Below, one piece after another: positions 8,874-15,712 of a stretch of DNA of 64,000 nt (position 1 is its first letter; each line of letters opens with the position of its first letter). The DNA lies in NCBI GenBank assembly GCA_019423565.1, contig JAHZBE010000004.1, positions 54,860 through 118,859 of the forward strand, read 5' to 3'. The stretch is from a bacterium. Its GTDB lineage: Bacteria; Bacillota_I; Bacilli_A; RF39; UBA660. The notes beneath the pieces are model-generated. The model was given only the letters and a program-made list of their open reading frames with translations, was not told where the DNA came from and searched no databases. The position numbers were made by a program, and so were the translations under genes.

Positions 8874-10043
8874 ATGAAAATAGCAGTAGCAGGAACTGGT
8901 TATGTTGGTTTATCTCTAGCAACATTACTTAGTCAAAATAATGAGGTATATGCACTTGATGTTATACCAGAAAAAGTAGAGATGATAAATAATAGGATTA
9001 GTCCTATACAAGATGAATATATTGAAAAATATTTTAAAGAAAAAGAATTAAACTTAAAAGCAACTTTAGATTATAAAGAAGCGTTTGAAGGTGCTAGATT
9101 TGTTATAATTAGTACACCAACTAATTACGATGAAGAAAAAAACTTTTTTGATACATCTTCTGTAGAAGATATAATTAAGAAAGTAATATCTATGAATGAT
9201 GATAATATTGTAATGGTTGTTAAAAGTACAATACCAGTTGGATTTATAAACAATATGAAAGAAAAATATAATATTAATAATATTATGTTTAGCCCTGAAT
9301 TTTTAAGAGAGGGAAAAGCTTTATATGATAATTTATATCCATCTAGAATTATTGTTGGTGAAAAGAGTGAAAGAGCAGAAGAATTTGCTAGTTTGCTTAA
9401 AAATGCAAGTTTAAAAGAAGATGTAGTAGTTAAATATATGAACTCTACTGAAGCAGAAGCAGTTAAATTATTTGCTAATACGTATTTGGCACTTAGAGTT
9501 GCATATTTTAATGAACTTGATACTTATGCAGAATTAAAAGGATTAAATACAAAAGATATAATAGAGGGAGTATGTTTAGATCCTAGAATAGGTAATCATT
9601 ATAATAACCCAAGTTTTGGCTATGGGGGTTATTGTCTCCCTAAAGATAGCCGCCAATTAAAGGCAAATTACAAGGATGTACCAGAAAATTTAATAAGTGC
9701 AATTGTTGAAAGTAATAAAACAAGAAAAGATCATATTGCTAATGAAATTATAAAGAAAAATCCTAAGATAGTTGGTATATATAGATTAACAATGAAAAGT
9801 GGTTCAGATAATTTTAGAGCAAGTGCTATTCAAGGTGTTATGAAAAGAATTAAAGCTAAAGGTATAGAAGTTGTAGTTTATGAACCTACATTAAAAGAAG
9901 ATAATTTCTTTAATAGTAGAGTTATAAGAGATTTAGATGAATTTAAAAATATATCTGATATTATATTAGTTAACAGAAATGATAATGTTTTGGATGATGT
10001 TAAGGATAAAATATATACAAGAGATTTATTTTCAAGAGATTAA
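8874..10043 (+). CDS. ugd: UDP-glucose 6-dehydrogenase
   Basis: A 389-aa enzyme (EC 1.1.1.22) that oxidises UDP-glucose to UDP-glucuronate with two NAD+. The N-terminal NAD-binding motif is [13 protein letters not shown], followed by [18 protein letters not shown] (family block) and [21 protein letters not shown]. The catalytic cysteine is in [14 protein letters not shown], about residue 253. The length equals that of the short Ugd class. It supplies glucuronic acid for the polymer and is the last gene of the operon; the terminator lies 340 bases downstream. The operon lacks an initiating sugar-phosphate transferase, which must be encoded elsewhere. Confidence 0.97.
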   Translation: MKIAVAGTGYVGLSLATLLSQNNEVYALDVIPEKVEMINNRISPIQDEYIEKYFKEKELNLKATLDYKEAFEGARFVIISTPTNYDEEKNFFDTSSVEDIIKKVISMNDDNIVMVVKSTIPVGFINNMKEKYNINNIMFSPEFLREGKALYDNLYPSRIIVGEKSERAEEFASLLKNASLKEDVVVKYMNSTEAEAVKLFANTYLALRVAYFNELDTYAELKGLNTKDIIEGVCLDPRIGNHYNNPSFGYGGYCLPKDSRQLKANYKDVPENLISAIVESNKTRKDHIANEIIKKNPKIVGIYRLTMKSGSDNFRASAIQGVMKRIKAKGIEVVVYEPTLKEDNFFNSRVIRDLDEFKNISDIILVNRNDNVLDDVKDKIYTRDLFSRD

Positions 10044-10384
10044 ATGTTAAAAAAAGAAAATATATCAGTTTTTTTGGTAAATTTTCTTTTTTTTTGCAAA
10101 ATTTTACAAAAAAACTCAAATAAATCGAATTTTTATAAAAAAAATACATTTTTTTCTAAAAATGAATATAATACAGACGCAAGTGATGCAATGCTTTATT
10201 GTGTTGGTTGTGTGATAAAAAAGAAAAAGAATAAAAAGAAATTTTAATGTTTTAGCATTGACTCATATGAGGAATTTTTATGGGTTTAAGTTTTAATATT
10301 GGATTTTTTTTTAAAATAAAAATTTTTTGTATTTTACTTAAGAATTTTCGCCCTAAAAATGATAATAATAATTTAAATTATTTT

Positions 10385-10426
10385 GCCGGTTGTAAAAACT
10401 ATTATGTTTTTATGACCGGCTTTTTT
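10385..10426 (+). terminator. Strong intrinsic terminator of the polysaccharide operon
   Basis: GCCGGT (10385-10390) pairs with ACCGGC (10415-10420). Inside it TAAAAAC pairs with GTTTTTA, leaving a small TATTAT loop and a two-base internal mismatch. Six T residues follow. This is a long, G+C-clamped hairpin in otherwise AT-rich DNA, and the clear end of the ugd transcript. Confidence 0.9.
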
Positions 10427-10461
10427 GTTTGCTTAAAAAAGTTTTTTTTGAATTGTAGGAG

Positions 10462-10503
10462 TCCTCCAATTCGATTGATTTAAAAAATAAATTGATTGGA
10501 GGA
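10462..10503 (+). promoter_or_regulatory. Hairpin that sequesters the sigma-factor gene's ribosome binding site
   Basis: TCCTCCAAT at 10462-10470 is the exact complement of ATTGGAGGA at 10495-10503, which contains the ribosome binding site GGAGGA of the gene starting at TTG 10510. The loop is 24 bases. A second small palindrome, AGGAGTCCT (10457-10465), could compete for the same 5' arm. The pairing predicts translational control of the sigma-like gene. No ligand or riboswitch class is recognised. Confidence 0.55.
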
Positions 10504-10509
10504 ATAAAT

Positions 10510-10989
10510 TTGGAAAGACCTAAAAGAAGAAAGAGTATTGATAATCCTTATACTCTTATAGAATCAAGTAAAGGATTTTATGTATCATTTAAAGATGGTA
10601 ATAATATTAATAATTTAGTAGAGGTATCAGAAAAAGTATTTAATGCATTTAATAGTTTTGAACTTGAAGATAAATCACAAATGAATAAATATGATAGGCA
10701 TATAGAACATTCTGAAATATATGCAGAAACTTTATATAAAAGGACAAGCAGTACATATGAAAGTTTAGATGATGAATATATTAAAAAATCTTCTTATGAG
10801 GATTTAATTGAAGCAATTAATCATTTACCAGTTATAGTAAAGAGAAGAATAAAAATGTTTTATTTTGATGAATTAAGTACAACAGAAATTTCTATAATTG
10901 AAGGGTGTAGTTCAAGAATGATTCGTAAATCTCTTGAAGTTGGTAGATTAAAAATAAAAGAATATTTAATAAAAAATAAAAAAATATAA
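10510..10989 (+). CDS. Sigma-70 region 4-like regulator of a mobile element
   Basis: A 159-aa protein. The N-terminal half (ERPKRRKSIDNPYTL...) is a small beta-rich domain of the kind seen in sigma-like proteins of integrative elements. The C-terminal half has a helix-turn-helix of sigma region 4: SYEDLIEAINHLPVIVKRR, then FDELSTTEISIIEGCSSRMIRKSLEVGRLKIKE in two parts. There is no region 2, so it is not a complete sigma factor. The start TTG at 10510 is chosen because GGAGGA (10498-10503) is six bases upstream; the open frame extends farther to 10492, but across that site. Such genes are typical of conjugative elements of Clostridia and Bacilli, where they precede small genes and serine recombinases, as here. 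Confidence 0.8.
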   Translation: MERPKRRKSIDNPYTLIESSKGFYVSFKDGNNINNLVEVSEKVFNAFNSFELEDKSQMNKYDRHIEHSEIYAETLYKRTSSTYESLDDEYIKKSSYEDLIEAINHLPVIVKRRIKMFYFDELSTTEISIIEGCSSRMIRKSLEVGRLKIKEYLIKNKKI

Positions 10990-10996
10990 TATTTTA

Positions 10997-11036
10997 GTTC
11001 CGATTTTGGATATAAGTGAGGAAACAAGCGAAAGGA
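10997..11036 (+). repeat. 40-bp direct repeat, copy 1
   Basis: The 40 bases starting GTTCCGATTTTGGATATA and ending GAAAGGA recur at 11162-11201 with two mismatches (38 of 40 identical). Copy 1 lies right after the sigma-like gene, and its AAAGGAA end serves as the ribosome binding site for the 35-aa peptide gene at 11046. The function is unknown. It could be a processing or regulatory RNA element, or a duplication scar. Confidence 0.85.
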
Positions 11037-11045
11037 AAGTTTGAT

Positions 11046-11153
11046 ATGATAATTAAAATTTTATTGGTTATATTACTTGCTTTAATAATATCATTTATAT
11101 TTTGTTCAATTAAGTTATCAAGTAATATTTCTAAAGATGATGAAAAAAATTAA
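11046..11153 (+). CDS. 35-aa small membrane protein
   Basis: ATG at 11046 with AAAGGAAAG upstream opens a 35-codon gene. The product is a single hydrophobic helix (about residues 2-20) followed by CSIKLSSNISKDDEKN. A paralogue with the same layout and CAIKLSSNITKEENE lies at 26011-26130, next to surface-polysaccharide genes. The shared SIKLSSNI/AIKLSSNI motif after the helix argues that both are real and related genes rather than chance frames. The function is unknown: a single-pass inner-membrane micro-protein with a short charged tail, presumably cytoplasmic. It lies between the two 40-bp repeats. Confidence 0.65.
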   Translation: MIIKILLVILLALIISFIFCSIKLSSNISKDDEKN

Positions 11154-11161
11154 AAAAAGTG

Positions 11162-11201
11162 GTTCCGATTTTGGATATATGTGAGGAAACAAGTGAAAGG
11201 A
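11162..11201 (+). repeat. 40-bp direct repeat, copy 2
   Basis: Second copy of the 10997-11036 repeat, with two substitutions. Here the AAAGGAA end is not followed by a start codon. Instead it forms the 5' arm of a weak hairpin with TTCCTTTTT at 11222-11230. Confidence 0.85.
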
Positions 11202-11230
11202 AGTTAAAAACCTTTTACAGTTTCCTTTTT
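11196..11230 (+). terminator. Possible weak terminator
   Basis: AAAGGAA (11196-11202) can pair with TTTCCTTT (11221-11228), followed by T residues. The loop is large (about 18 bases) and the stem is mostly A-T with two G-C pairs, so termination would be modest. It would end the sigma-factor/peptide transcript. Confidence 0.4.
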
Positions 11231-11388
11231 ATTTGGAGATTTGTTGTTATTTGAAAATTATATATACATTCATTAAATACATTCCTATTATTATAAGCAC
11301 GTTAATAAATACGCTTGTCGATACAATATTTGATTATAAAATTAGATTGCTTCTAATATGCGATGATTAATAATAGTAATAATGATAC
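11231..11388. other. Non-coding stretch, nothing recognised
   Basis: 158 bases with no gene-sized open frame and no obvious promoter. If the structured block that follows is a TnpB-type omega RNA, the end of a tnpB gene would be expected here. The reading frame ending in a TAG at 11396-11398 shows only a few codons of polar residues and no zinc-finger motif, so any such gene is gone. Confidence 0.4.
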
Positions 11389-11515
11389 TCCTGCCTAGCC
11401 ACAATTCACATAATGGGGGCAGTCTTGTGAGAACCACAAGAGAGTTAAATTCTCGTGGAATTGAAGTAGCTTTCAATCGTTTAATGATTTCCCTGTATTA
11501 AGGGGTTCAAGGAAA
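11389..11515 (+). ncRNA. Structured RNA-like block, possibly a TnpB omega RNA / IS605-type right-end remnant
   Basis: This segment is more G+C-rich than its surroundings and full of short perfect stems. CTGCC (11391-11395) pairs with GGCAG (11418-11422). TCTTGTG (11423-11429) pairs with CACAAGA (11435-11441). CCAC (11434-11437) with GTGG (11455-11458), enclosing GAGA (11440-11443) with TCTC (11451-11454), forms an alternative. ATTGAA (11460-11465) pairs with TTCAAT (11472-11477). CCC (11491-11493) pairs with GGG (11502-11504), enclosed by TTTCC...GGAAA. There is no coding frame. From memory, blocks with GTGG-ATTGAAGTAGC and a terminal GGGGTTCAAGG resemble the 3' ends of tnpB genes in Firmicutes, which encode omega RNA. 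That identification is tentative; the fold is directly visible. Confidence 0.45.
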
Positions 11516-11534
11516 AATATTAATACAAAAAAAT

Positions 11535-11558
11535 ATAGTTAAGTTAAAACTTAACTAT
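11535..11558. promoter_or_regulatory. Perfect 24-bp dyad upstream of the toxin gene, probable operator
   Basis: Two 11-base arms (ATAGTTAAGTT and its exact complement) surround a central AA. The dyad lies 24 bases before the TTG start of the MazF-like gene and lacks a T-run on the + strand, so it reads better as a protein-binding operator than as a terminator. It could serve autoregulation of the toxin transcript. Confidence 0.6.
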
Positions 11559-11581
11559 TTACATTAAAAGGAGAGAATAAA

Positions 11582-11941
11582 TTGAAATATACAAAAGGTT
11601 CAATATTTTATGCAGATTTAGAACCAAAGATTGGAAGTGAACAAGGTGGGATAAGACCTGTAATTGTTGTTCAGACAAGAAAAGGTAATGTTAATAATCC
11701 AACAGTTATAGTCGCACCTTTAACTAAAAGAATTAATAATAAACCAAAATTACCATCACATATTAATATTAAAAAGTTTGGGAAATTAAAATATGATTCA
11801 GTAATTTTATTAGAACAAATAAGAGTTATAGATAAAAAAAGAATAAGACATGGTTTTATAGGAAGAGTTAATAAAAAAATTATTAAAAAAATTGATAGAT
11901 CATTAGAAAAAACATTTGATTTTAGGAGGAATAGAAAATGA
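11582..11941 (+). CDS. PemK/MazF-family endoribonuclease toxin (orphan)
   Basis: A 119-aa protein with the MazF fold signatures: KGSIFYADLEPKIGSEQGGIRPVIVVQ near the N-terminus, then PTVIVAPLTKR, and SVILLEQIRVIDKKRI, including the QIRxIDKxR block typical of active enzymes. MazF/PemK toxins cleave mRNA at short motifs. No mazE-like antitoxin gene precedes it; instead there is a non-coding dyad. Such stand-alone MazF-like genes are common inside integrative elements upstream of serine recombinases, where their role is not established. The start is TTG at 11582 with AAGGAGAG upstream. Its last four bases overlap the next start (ATGA). Confidence 0.9.
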   Translation: MKYTKGSIFYADLEPKIGSEQGGIRPVIVVQTRKGNVNNPTVIVAPLTKRINNKPKLPSHINIKKFGKLKYDSVILLEQIRVIDKKRIRHGFIGRVNKKIIKKIDRSLEKTFDFRRNRK

Positions 11942-12180
11942 GTAAAAAATTATACAATTATAAAGTTACTATAATTTATAAAGGGATAAAAGAAAGTATG
12001 CTTTTAAAAGCTGAAAATATGGATAAAGCAAAAAAAGATGTTAAAAATTTAGTTTTAAAATCACAGAAATGGAATTATGGTAAAGGTGGATTTGATATTA
12101 TTTGTAAAAGAATAAAAATATTACAAGGAGGAAATTATGAAATTATTGTGTATTCAAGAAATACAAAGGTTAGAAGATAA
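11938..12180 (+). CDS. Small hypothetical protein of the recombinase module
   Basis: An 80-aa basic protein, predicted alpha/beta (KLYNYKVTIIYKGIKESMLL at the N-terminus, then a helix KAENMDKAKKDVKN). It is translationally coupled to the MazF-like gene by an ATGA overlap, so it might be its partner, but it shows no antitoxin-like DNA-binding motif. The end overlaps the next gene by 44 bases. I do not recognise a family. Confidence 0.65.
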   Translation: MSKKLYNYKVTIIYKGIKESMLLKAENMDKAKKDVKNLVLKSQKWNYGKGGFDIICKRIKILQGGNYEIIVYSRNTKVRR

Positions 12181-12424
12181 GATAAATTTATGTAAAAATA
12201 TTAATATAAAAGACATTAATTCTGATGATATAGACAACATAGATGATATCACTATTAATAGTGAAATACCATCTGAAGATAGAATACTTGATTTTATAAA
12301 TTCTACTAAAAATCCTTATTTTTTTAAAATTGATGACACAATTGTAAAATTTTCTTTTTCTGAAAATGATATAACTGCTGATAAATGCGTTGAAAATGTT
12401 ATTACACATTTAATAAGCAAATAG
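12137..12424 (+). CDS. DUF6870-like small protein preceding serine recombinases
   Basis: A 95-aa acidic protein. The middle part reads INSEIPSEDRILDFINSTKNPYFFKIDDTIVKFSFSEND in adjoining pieces: a short helix, then NPYxFK and a beta strand. This pattern matches the small DUF6870-type proteins that commonly sit just before recombinase genes of gut Firmicutes elements; I name the family from memory. A strong AAGGAGG lies seven bases before ATG 12137. It overlaps the preceding gene, is the last small gene before the four recombinases, and is followed by an 80-base leader. The function is unknown. Confidence 0.7.
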   Translation: MKLLCIQEIQRLEDKINLCKNINIKDINSDDIDNIDDITINSEIPSEDRILDFINSTKNPYFFKIDDTIVKFSFSENDITADKCVENVITHLISK

Positions 12425-12428
12425 TCAA

Positions 12429-12467
12429 ATGTATAAATTTAAAAATTGCACATTGGAACTTAAGTTC
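12429..12467. promoter_or_regulatory. Leader motif and palindrome before recombinase 1
   Basis: Bases 12429-12456 resemble 17402-17429, the leader of recombinase 4, in 21 of 28 positions (ATGT-TAAA-TT-A-AATTG-ACA-T-G). The palindrome GAACTTAAGTTC follows at 12456-12467, with eight T residues after it. The same palindrome, extended to 18 bp, occurs 166 bases downstream inside recombinase 1. The element may be a recombinase-binding or regulatory site; as a terminator the stem would be only four pairs. Confidence 0.4.
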
Positions 12468-12504
12468 TTTTTTTTATATCATCAAACCAGAAAGGAGATA
12501 ATTT

Positions 12505-14127
12505 ATGAATCAATGGAATGTTGGTGTTTATATAAGATTAAGTCAAGAAGACGGAGATAAAGAAGAAAGTAATTCAATAACAAATCAAAGAGAACTTATA
12601 AATAATTATATTCAAGAAGATATAGAACTTAAGTTCTATGATTATTATATTGATGATGGATGGTCAGGAACAAATTTTAATAGACCAGATTTTAAAAGGT
12701 TAATTAATGATATTGAAACAGGAGTTATAAATACTATTATTGTAAAAGATTTATCTAGGTTTGGTAGAAACTATATTGAAGTTGGTAATTATTTAGAACA
12801 GATTTTTCCATTAAAAAAAGTTAGATTTATTGCTATAAATGATAATATTGATAGTTATAAAAATCCTGAATCAATAAATAGCATTATTGTTCCTTTTAAA
12901 AATTTAATGAACGATGAATATGCAAGAGATATTTCTCAAAAAGTGAAATATGCTCTTAATACTAGAAAAAGAAATGGAGAATATATGGGATCTATTGCAC
13001 CTTATGGATATTTAAAAGATCCTAACGATAAACATAAATTAATAGTTGATGAAATAGCAGCAGTTGTTGTAAAAAAAATATTTGATCTTGCATCAAAAGG
13101 AATAGGAACAACTACAATAGCCAGAACATTAAATAAGGAAAAAATAAATACACCATCGATGCATAAAAGAGATGTATTAAAGATTAAATGCAATTTTAAA
13201 AATCGTGATAAAGATAATTATTGGGATGATAGCATGATTTCAAGAATTTTAAGAAATAGAATTTATTTAGGAGAAATGGTTCAATGTAAAACTAGGAATG
13301 TTAGTTATAAATTGAAAAAAAGAATTAAAAATACTGAAGAAGATATGATTATTGTAAAAGGTACTCATAAAGCACTTGTAAGTTATGAAAAATTTGAAAA
13401 AGTAGGCCAAATATTAGATAGTAGAGTTTGGAAATGTAATTTTGATGGAACTATATCTATATTTTCTGGAAAAATTTTCTGTGGTGATTGTAATAAGATA
13501 ATGATGAAAAATAAATCTGGTTATGTAACAAAAGATGGAAAAAAATCAGTCTATTATTATTGTTCAACTTATTATAAAAAATCACACGAATCATGTACAA
13601 ACCATTCAATAAATTATAATCGGTTAATAGATTTAGTGTTAAAAGCGATTCAAGAACAGATAAAGCTTGTTTTAAATCAAGAAAAAGTAATAAAAACGAT
13701 ATGGAGAAATAATGAAAAAAATAATCAAAAACTTGAATTAAAAGAAAAAGTAGATGAATTAAAAGAAGAGTTATTAAAAATTAATGTTTTGAAAAAAGAA
13801 ATTTATATGGATTGGAAAAAAAATATTATATCTCAAGAAGATTATTTTGCATTTGTAGAGAGTTATTCAAAACAAATAAATGATATTAATAACAAAATAA
13901 ATGAATATGAAAATAAAATTAATGATATAAGTGATAAAAAAATAGAAGATTATATTGAAAAATATAAACAATTTAATAATATTACCTCATTAGATAAGGA
14001 AGTAATTGATGAGTTAATAGAAAAAATATATGTATTTGAAGATAAAAAAATAGAAATTAAATTTAAATACAATGATATAAATAAAAATATTTTAGAAATT
14101 ATAAGAAAGGAACAAAGCAATGATTAA
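12505..14127 (+). CDS. Large serine recombinase 1
   Basis: A 540-aa site-specific recombinase. The N-terminal resolvase domain has the nucleophile in VYIRLSQEDGD (Ser13) and the arginine-containing block VKDLSRFGRNYIEVG near residues 79-93. A recombinase domain follows (YGYLKDP...LIVDEIAAVVVKKIF at about 170-195). There is a zinc-ribbon with CGDC near residue 329 and CSTYY further on, and a C-terminal coiled coil (about 395-480) typical of large serine integrases. AAAGGAG precedes ATG 12505. The end overlaps recombinase 2 by eight bases. It cuts and joins DNA via a 5' phosphoserine link; attachment sites are not identified. Confidence 0.95.
   Translation: MNQWNVGVYIRLSQEDGDKEESNSITNQRELINNYIQEDIELKFYDYYIDDGWSGTNFNRPDFKRLINDIETGVINTIIVKDLSRFGRNYIEVGNYLEQIFPLKKVRFIAINDNIDSYKNPESINSIIVPFKNLMNDEYARDISQKVKYALNTRKRNGEYMGSIAPYGYLKDPNDKHKLIVDEIAAVVVKKIFDLASKGIGTTTIARTLNKEKINTPSMHKRDVLKIKCNFKNRDKDNYWDDSMISRILRNRIYLGEMVQCKTRNVSYKLKKRIKNTEEDMIIVKGTHKALVSYEKFEKVGQILDSRVWKCNFDGTISIFSGKIFCGDCNKIMMKNKSGYVTKDGKKSVYYYCSTYYKKSHESCTNHSINYNRLIDLVLKAIQEQIKLVLNQEKVIKTIWRNNEKNNQKLELKEKVDELKEELLKINVLKKEIYMDWKKNIISQEDYFAFVESYSKQINDINNKINEYENKINDISDKKIEDYIEKYKQFNNITSLDKEVIDELIEKIYVFEDKKIEIKFKYNDINKNILEIIRKEQSND
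12622..12639. repeat. 18-bp perfect palindrome inside recombinase 1
   Basis: ATAGAACTTAAGTTCTAT is a perfect inverted repeat within the coding region and contains the 12-mer GAACTTAAGTTC also found at 12456-12467 in the leader. The paralogous recombinases encode different residues at this point without the palindrome, so it is not forced by the protein. Confidence 0.6.
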
Positions 14128-15709
14128 AGAAATTTATAAAGCAGCAGCATATTTGAGAATTTCAAGAGAAGATGACAACAAATTTGAGGAAAGTTATTCC
14201 ATAATTAATCAAAGAAATATAATTAGAGAATATGTAAATAGTCAAAATGATATATCTATTTGTGATTATTATATTGATGATGGTAAAACTGGAACGAATT
14301 TTGATAGACCTGGTTTTCAAAAAATGCTTGAAGATATTAAAAATAAAAAAATTGATACTATTATCGTAAAAGATTTATCTAGGTTTGGTAGGAACTATAT
14401 TGAAGTTGGAAGATATATAGATTATATTTTTCCAAATATGGGAATAAGATTTATATCTATTATTGATAATATTGATAGTGTTAAAAATCCAGAATCTTTA
14501 AATAATATTATTGTTCCTTTCAAAAATATAATTAATGATGCATACTCAAGAGATATATCAAAAAAAGTAAGAAAAGTTCAAGAAATAAAAAGATTAAATG
14601 GAGAAATAACAAATGGTATAGCACCTTATGGATATTTAATAAAAGAAAAAAAGTATATTATAGATTTAGAAGTTAAGGATATAATTACTATGATATTTGA
14701 TATGTGTTTAGCTGGATTAAGTACAATACAAATTGCATTTAAACTTAATGAAGAAAAAATAGATAGTCCCAAAGTATATTTATCTAAAAAAAATCATAAA
14801 GAACTTAATAAAAAATATTATTGGAATTCAGCAAGTGTAAATAGTATTTTAATAAATGAACTTTATTGTGGTGTTTTATTACAAGGCAAAACTGTTACTT
14901 TAAATAATAAATTAAGAACCTCTATTTCTGTACCAAAAGAAAATTGGATTAGAACTGAAAATCATCATGAGGCAATAATTGATAGAGAAACATTTGATAA
15001 AGTACAACAATGTTTTTTATCTAGAAATAGAAATAAAAATGGAACTAAAAATGTTTATAATACAATTTTTAAAGGGTATTTGAAATGTTATGATTGTAAA
15101 AAAAGTATGATAAAGGCATCTTGTAATAGAACAAAAAATAAAATTAATTTAATTTATGATTGTTACACATATATGAGAGTATCAAAAAAAATCTGTAAAA
15201 GTAAAAGAATTAAATATGATGAATTAATTAGTAAAGTACTTGAAAAAATTAAGAAAGATGCAAAATTTTTAATTGATTTTGAATTAAATAAATTAGATAA
15301 AATAAAAGATAATGATGAATTGAATAAAATTAGAGATGATATATCAAAAATAAATAATGAAATAAAAAAAATAGAAAAATTAAAAAGAGAGATTTTATAT
15401 GACTTAAAGAAAAAGATGATTACTAAAGAAGATTACAATTTTTATTTAGAAAAATATAATGAAGAAATAATAAAGAATACAAAAAAATTAAACTTACTTA
15501 AAGAAAAAGAATTCACATTATCATATGATGAAAAAGTAATTAAAAGTTTTATCAAAAAATTTAAAAAATATGAAAATTTGGAAAAACTAACTGAAAAAGT
15601 TTTAAGTGACTTAATCGAAACAATATATGTAAAGAATGATAAATCTATAAAAGTTGTATATTTAGATAGCGAAATATATGAAATGATAAGAAAGTATAGT
15701 GAAAATTAA
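14120..15709 (+). CDS. Large serine recombinase 2
   Basis: A 529-aa paralogue of recombinase 1. The catalytic Ser15 is in AAYLRISREDDN, followed by VKDLSRFGRNYIEVG, the recombinase domain (GIAPYGYLIKEKKYIID) and a zinc-ribbon (CYDCKKSM and CYTYM with CK). A long Lys/Glu-rich coiled coil spans about residues 375-475. Translation is coupled to recombinase 1 by an eight-base overlap. A 106-base segment (14304-14409) is 104/106 identical to recombinase 4 (17686-17791), far above the level in the rest of the genes. A functional recombinase is likely, since all expected domains are present. Confidence 0.95.
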   Translation: MIKEIYKAAAYLRISREDDNKFEESYSIINQRNIIREYVNSQNDISICDYYIDDGKTGTNFDRPGFQKMLEDIKNKKIDTIIVKDLSRFGRNYIEVGRYIDYIFPNMGIRFISIIDNIDSVKNPESLNNIIVPFKNIINDAYSRDISKKVRKVQEIKRLNGEITNGIAPYGYLIKEKKYIIDLEVKDIITMIFDMCLAGLSTIQIAFKLNEEKIDSPKVYLSKKNHKELNKKYYWNSASVNSILINELYCGVLLQGKTVTLNNKLRTSISVPKENWIRTENHHEAIIDRETFDKVQQCFLSRNRNKNGTKNVYNTIFKGYLKCYDCKKSMIKASCNRTKNKINLIYDCYTYMRVSKKICKSKRIKYDELISKVLEKIKKDAKFLIDFELNKLDKIKDNDELNKIRDDISKINNEIKKIEKLKREILYDLKKKMITKEDYNFYLEKYNEEIIKNTKKLNLLKEKEFTLSYDEKVIKSFIKKFKKYENLEKLTEKVLSDLIETIYVKNDKSIKVVYLDSEIYEMIRKYSEN

Positions 15710-15712
15710 AAA

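Larger units (their letters stand above)
10044..10509 (+). other. Intergenic stretch after the polysaccharide operon
   Basis: 466 bases without a credible gene. Two short open frames (10044-10247 and 10280-10483) are low-complexity Lys/Asn/Phe translations with no ribosome binding sites, and the second crosses the terminator. The stretch contains the operon terminator (10385-10426) and a hairpin covering the next gene's ribosome binding site (10462-10503). AATGC...GCATT complementary segments near 10190 and 10255 are too weak to call. The left boundary of the recombinase module could lie here, but I found no copy of the sequence at the right junction. Confidence 0.6.

Noticed and set aside
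10044..10483. Two short open frames (67 codons each) after ugd
   Set aside because: Low-complexity Lys/Asn/Phe translations, no ribosome binding site, and the second runs through the operon terminator.
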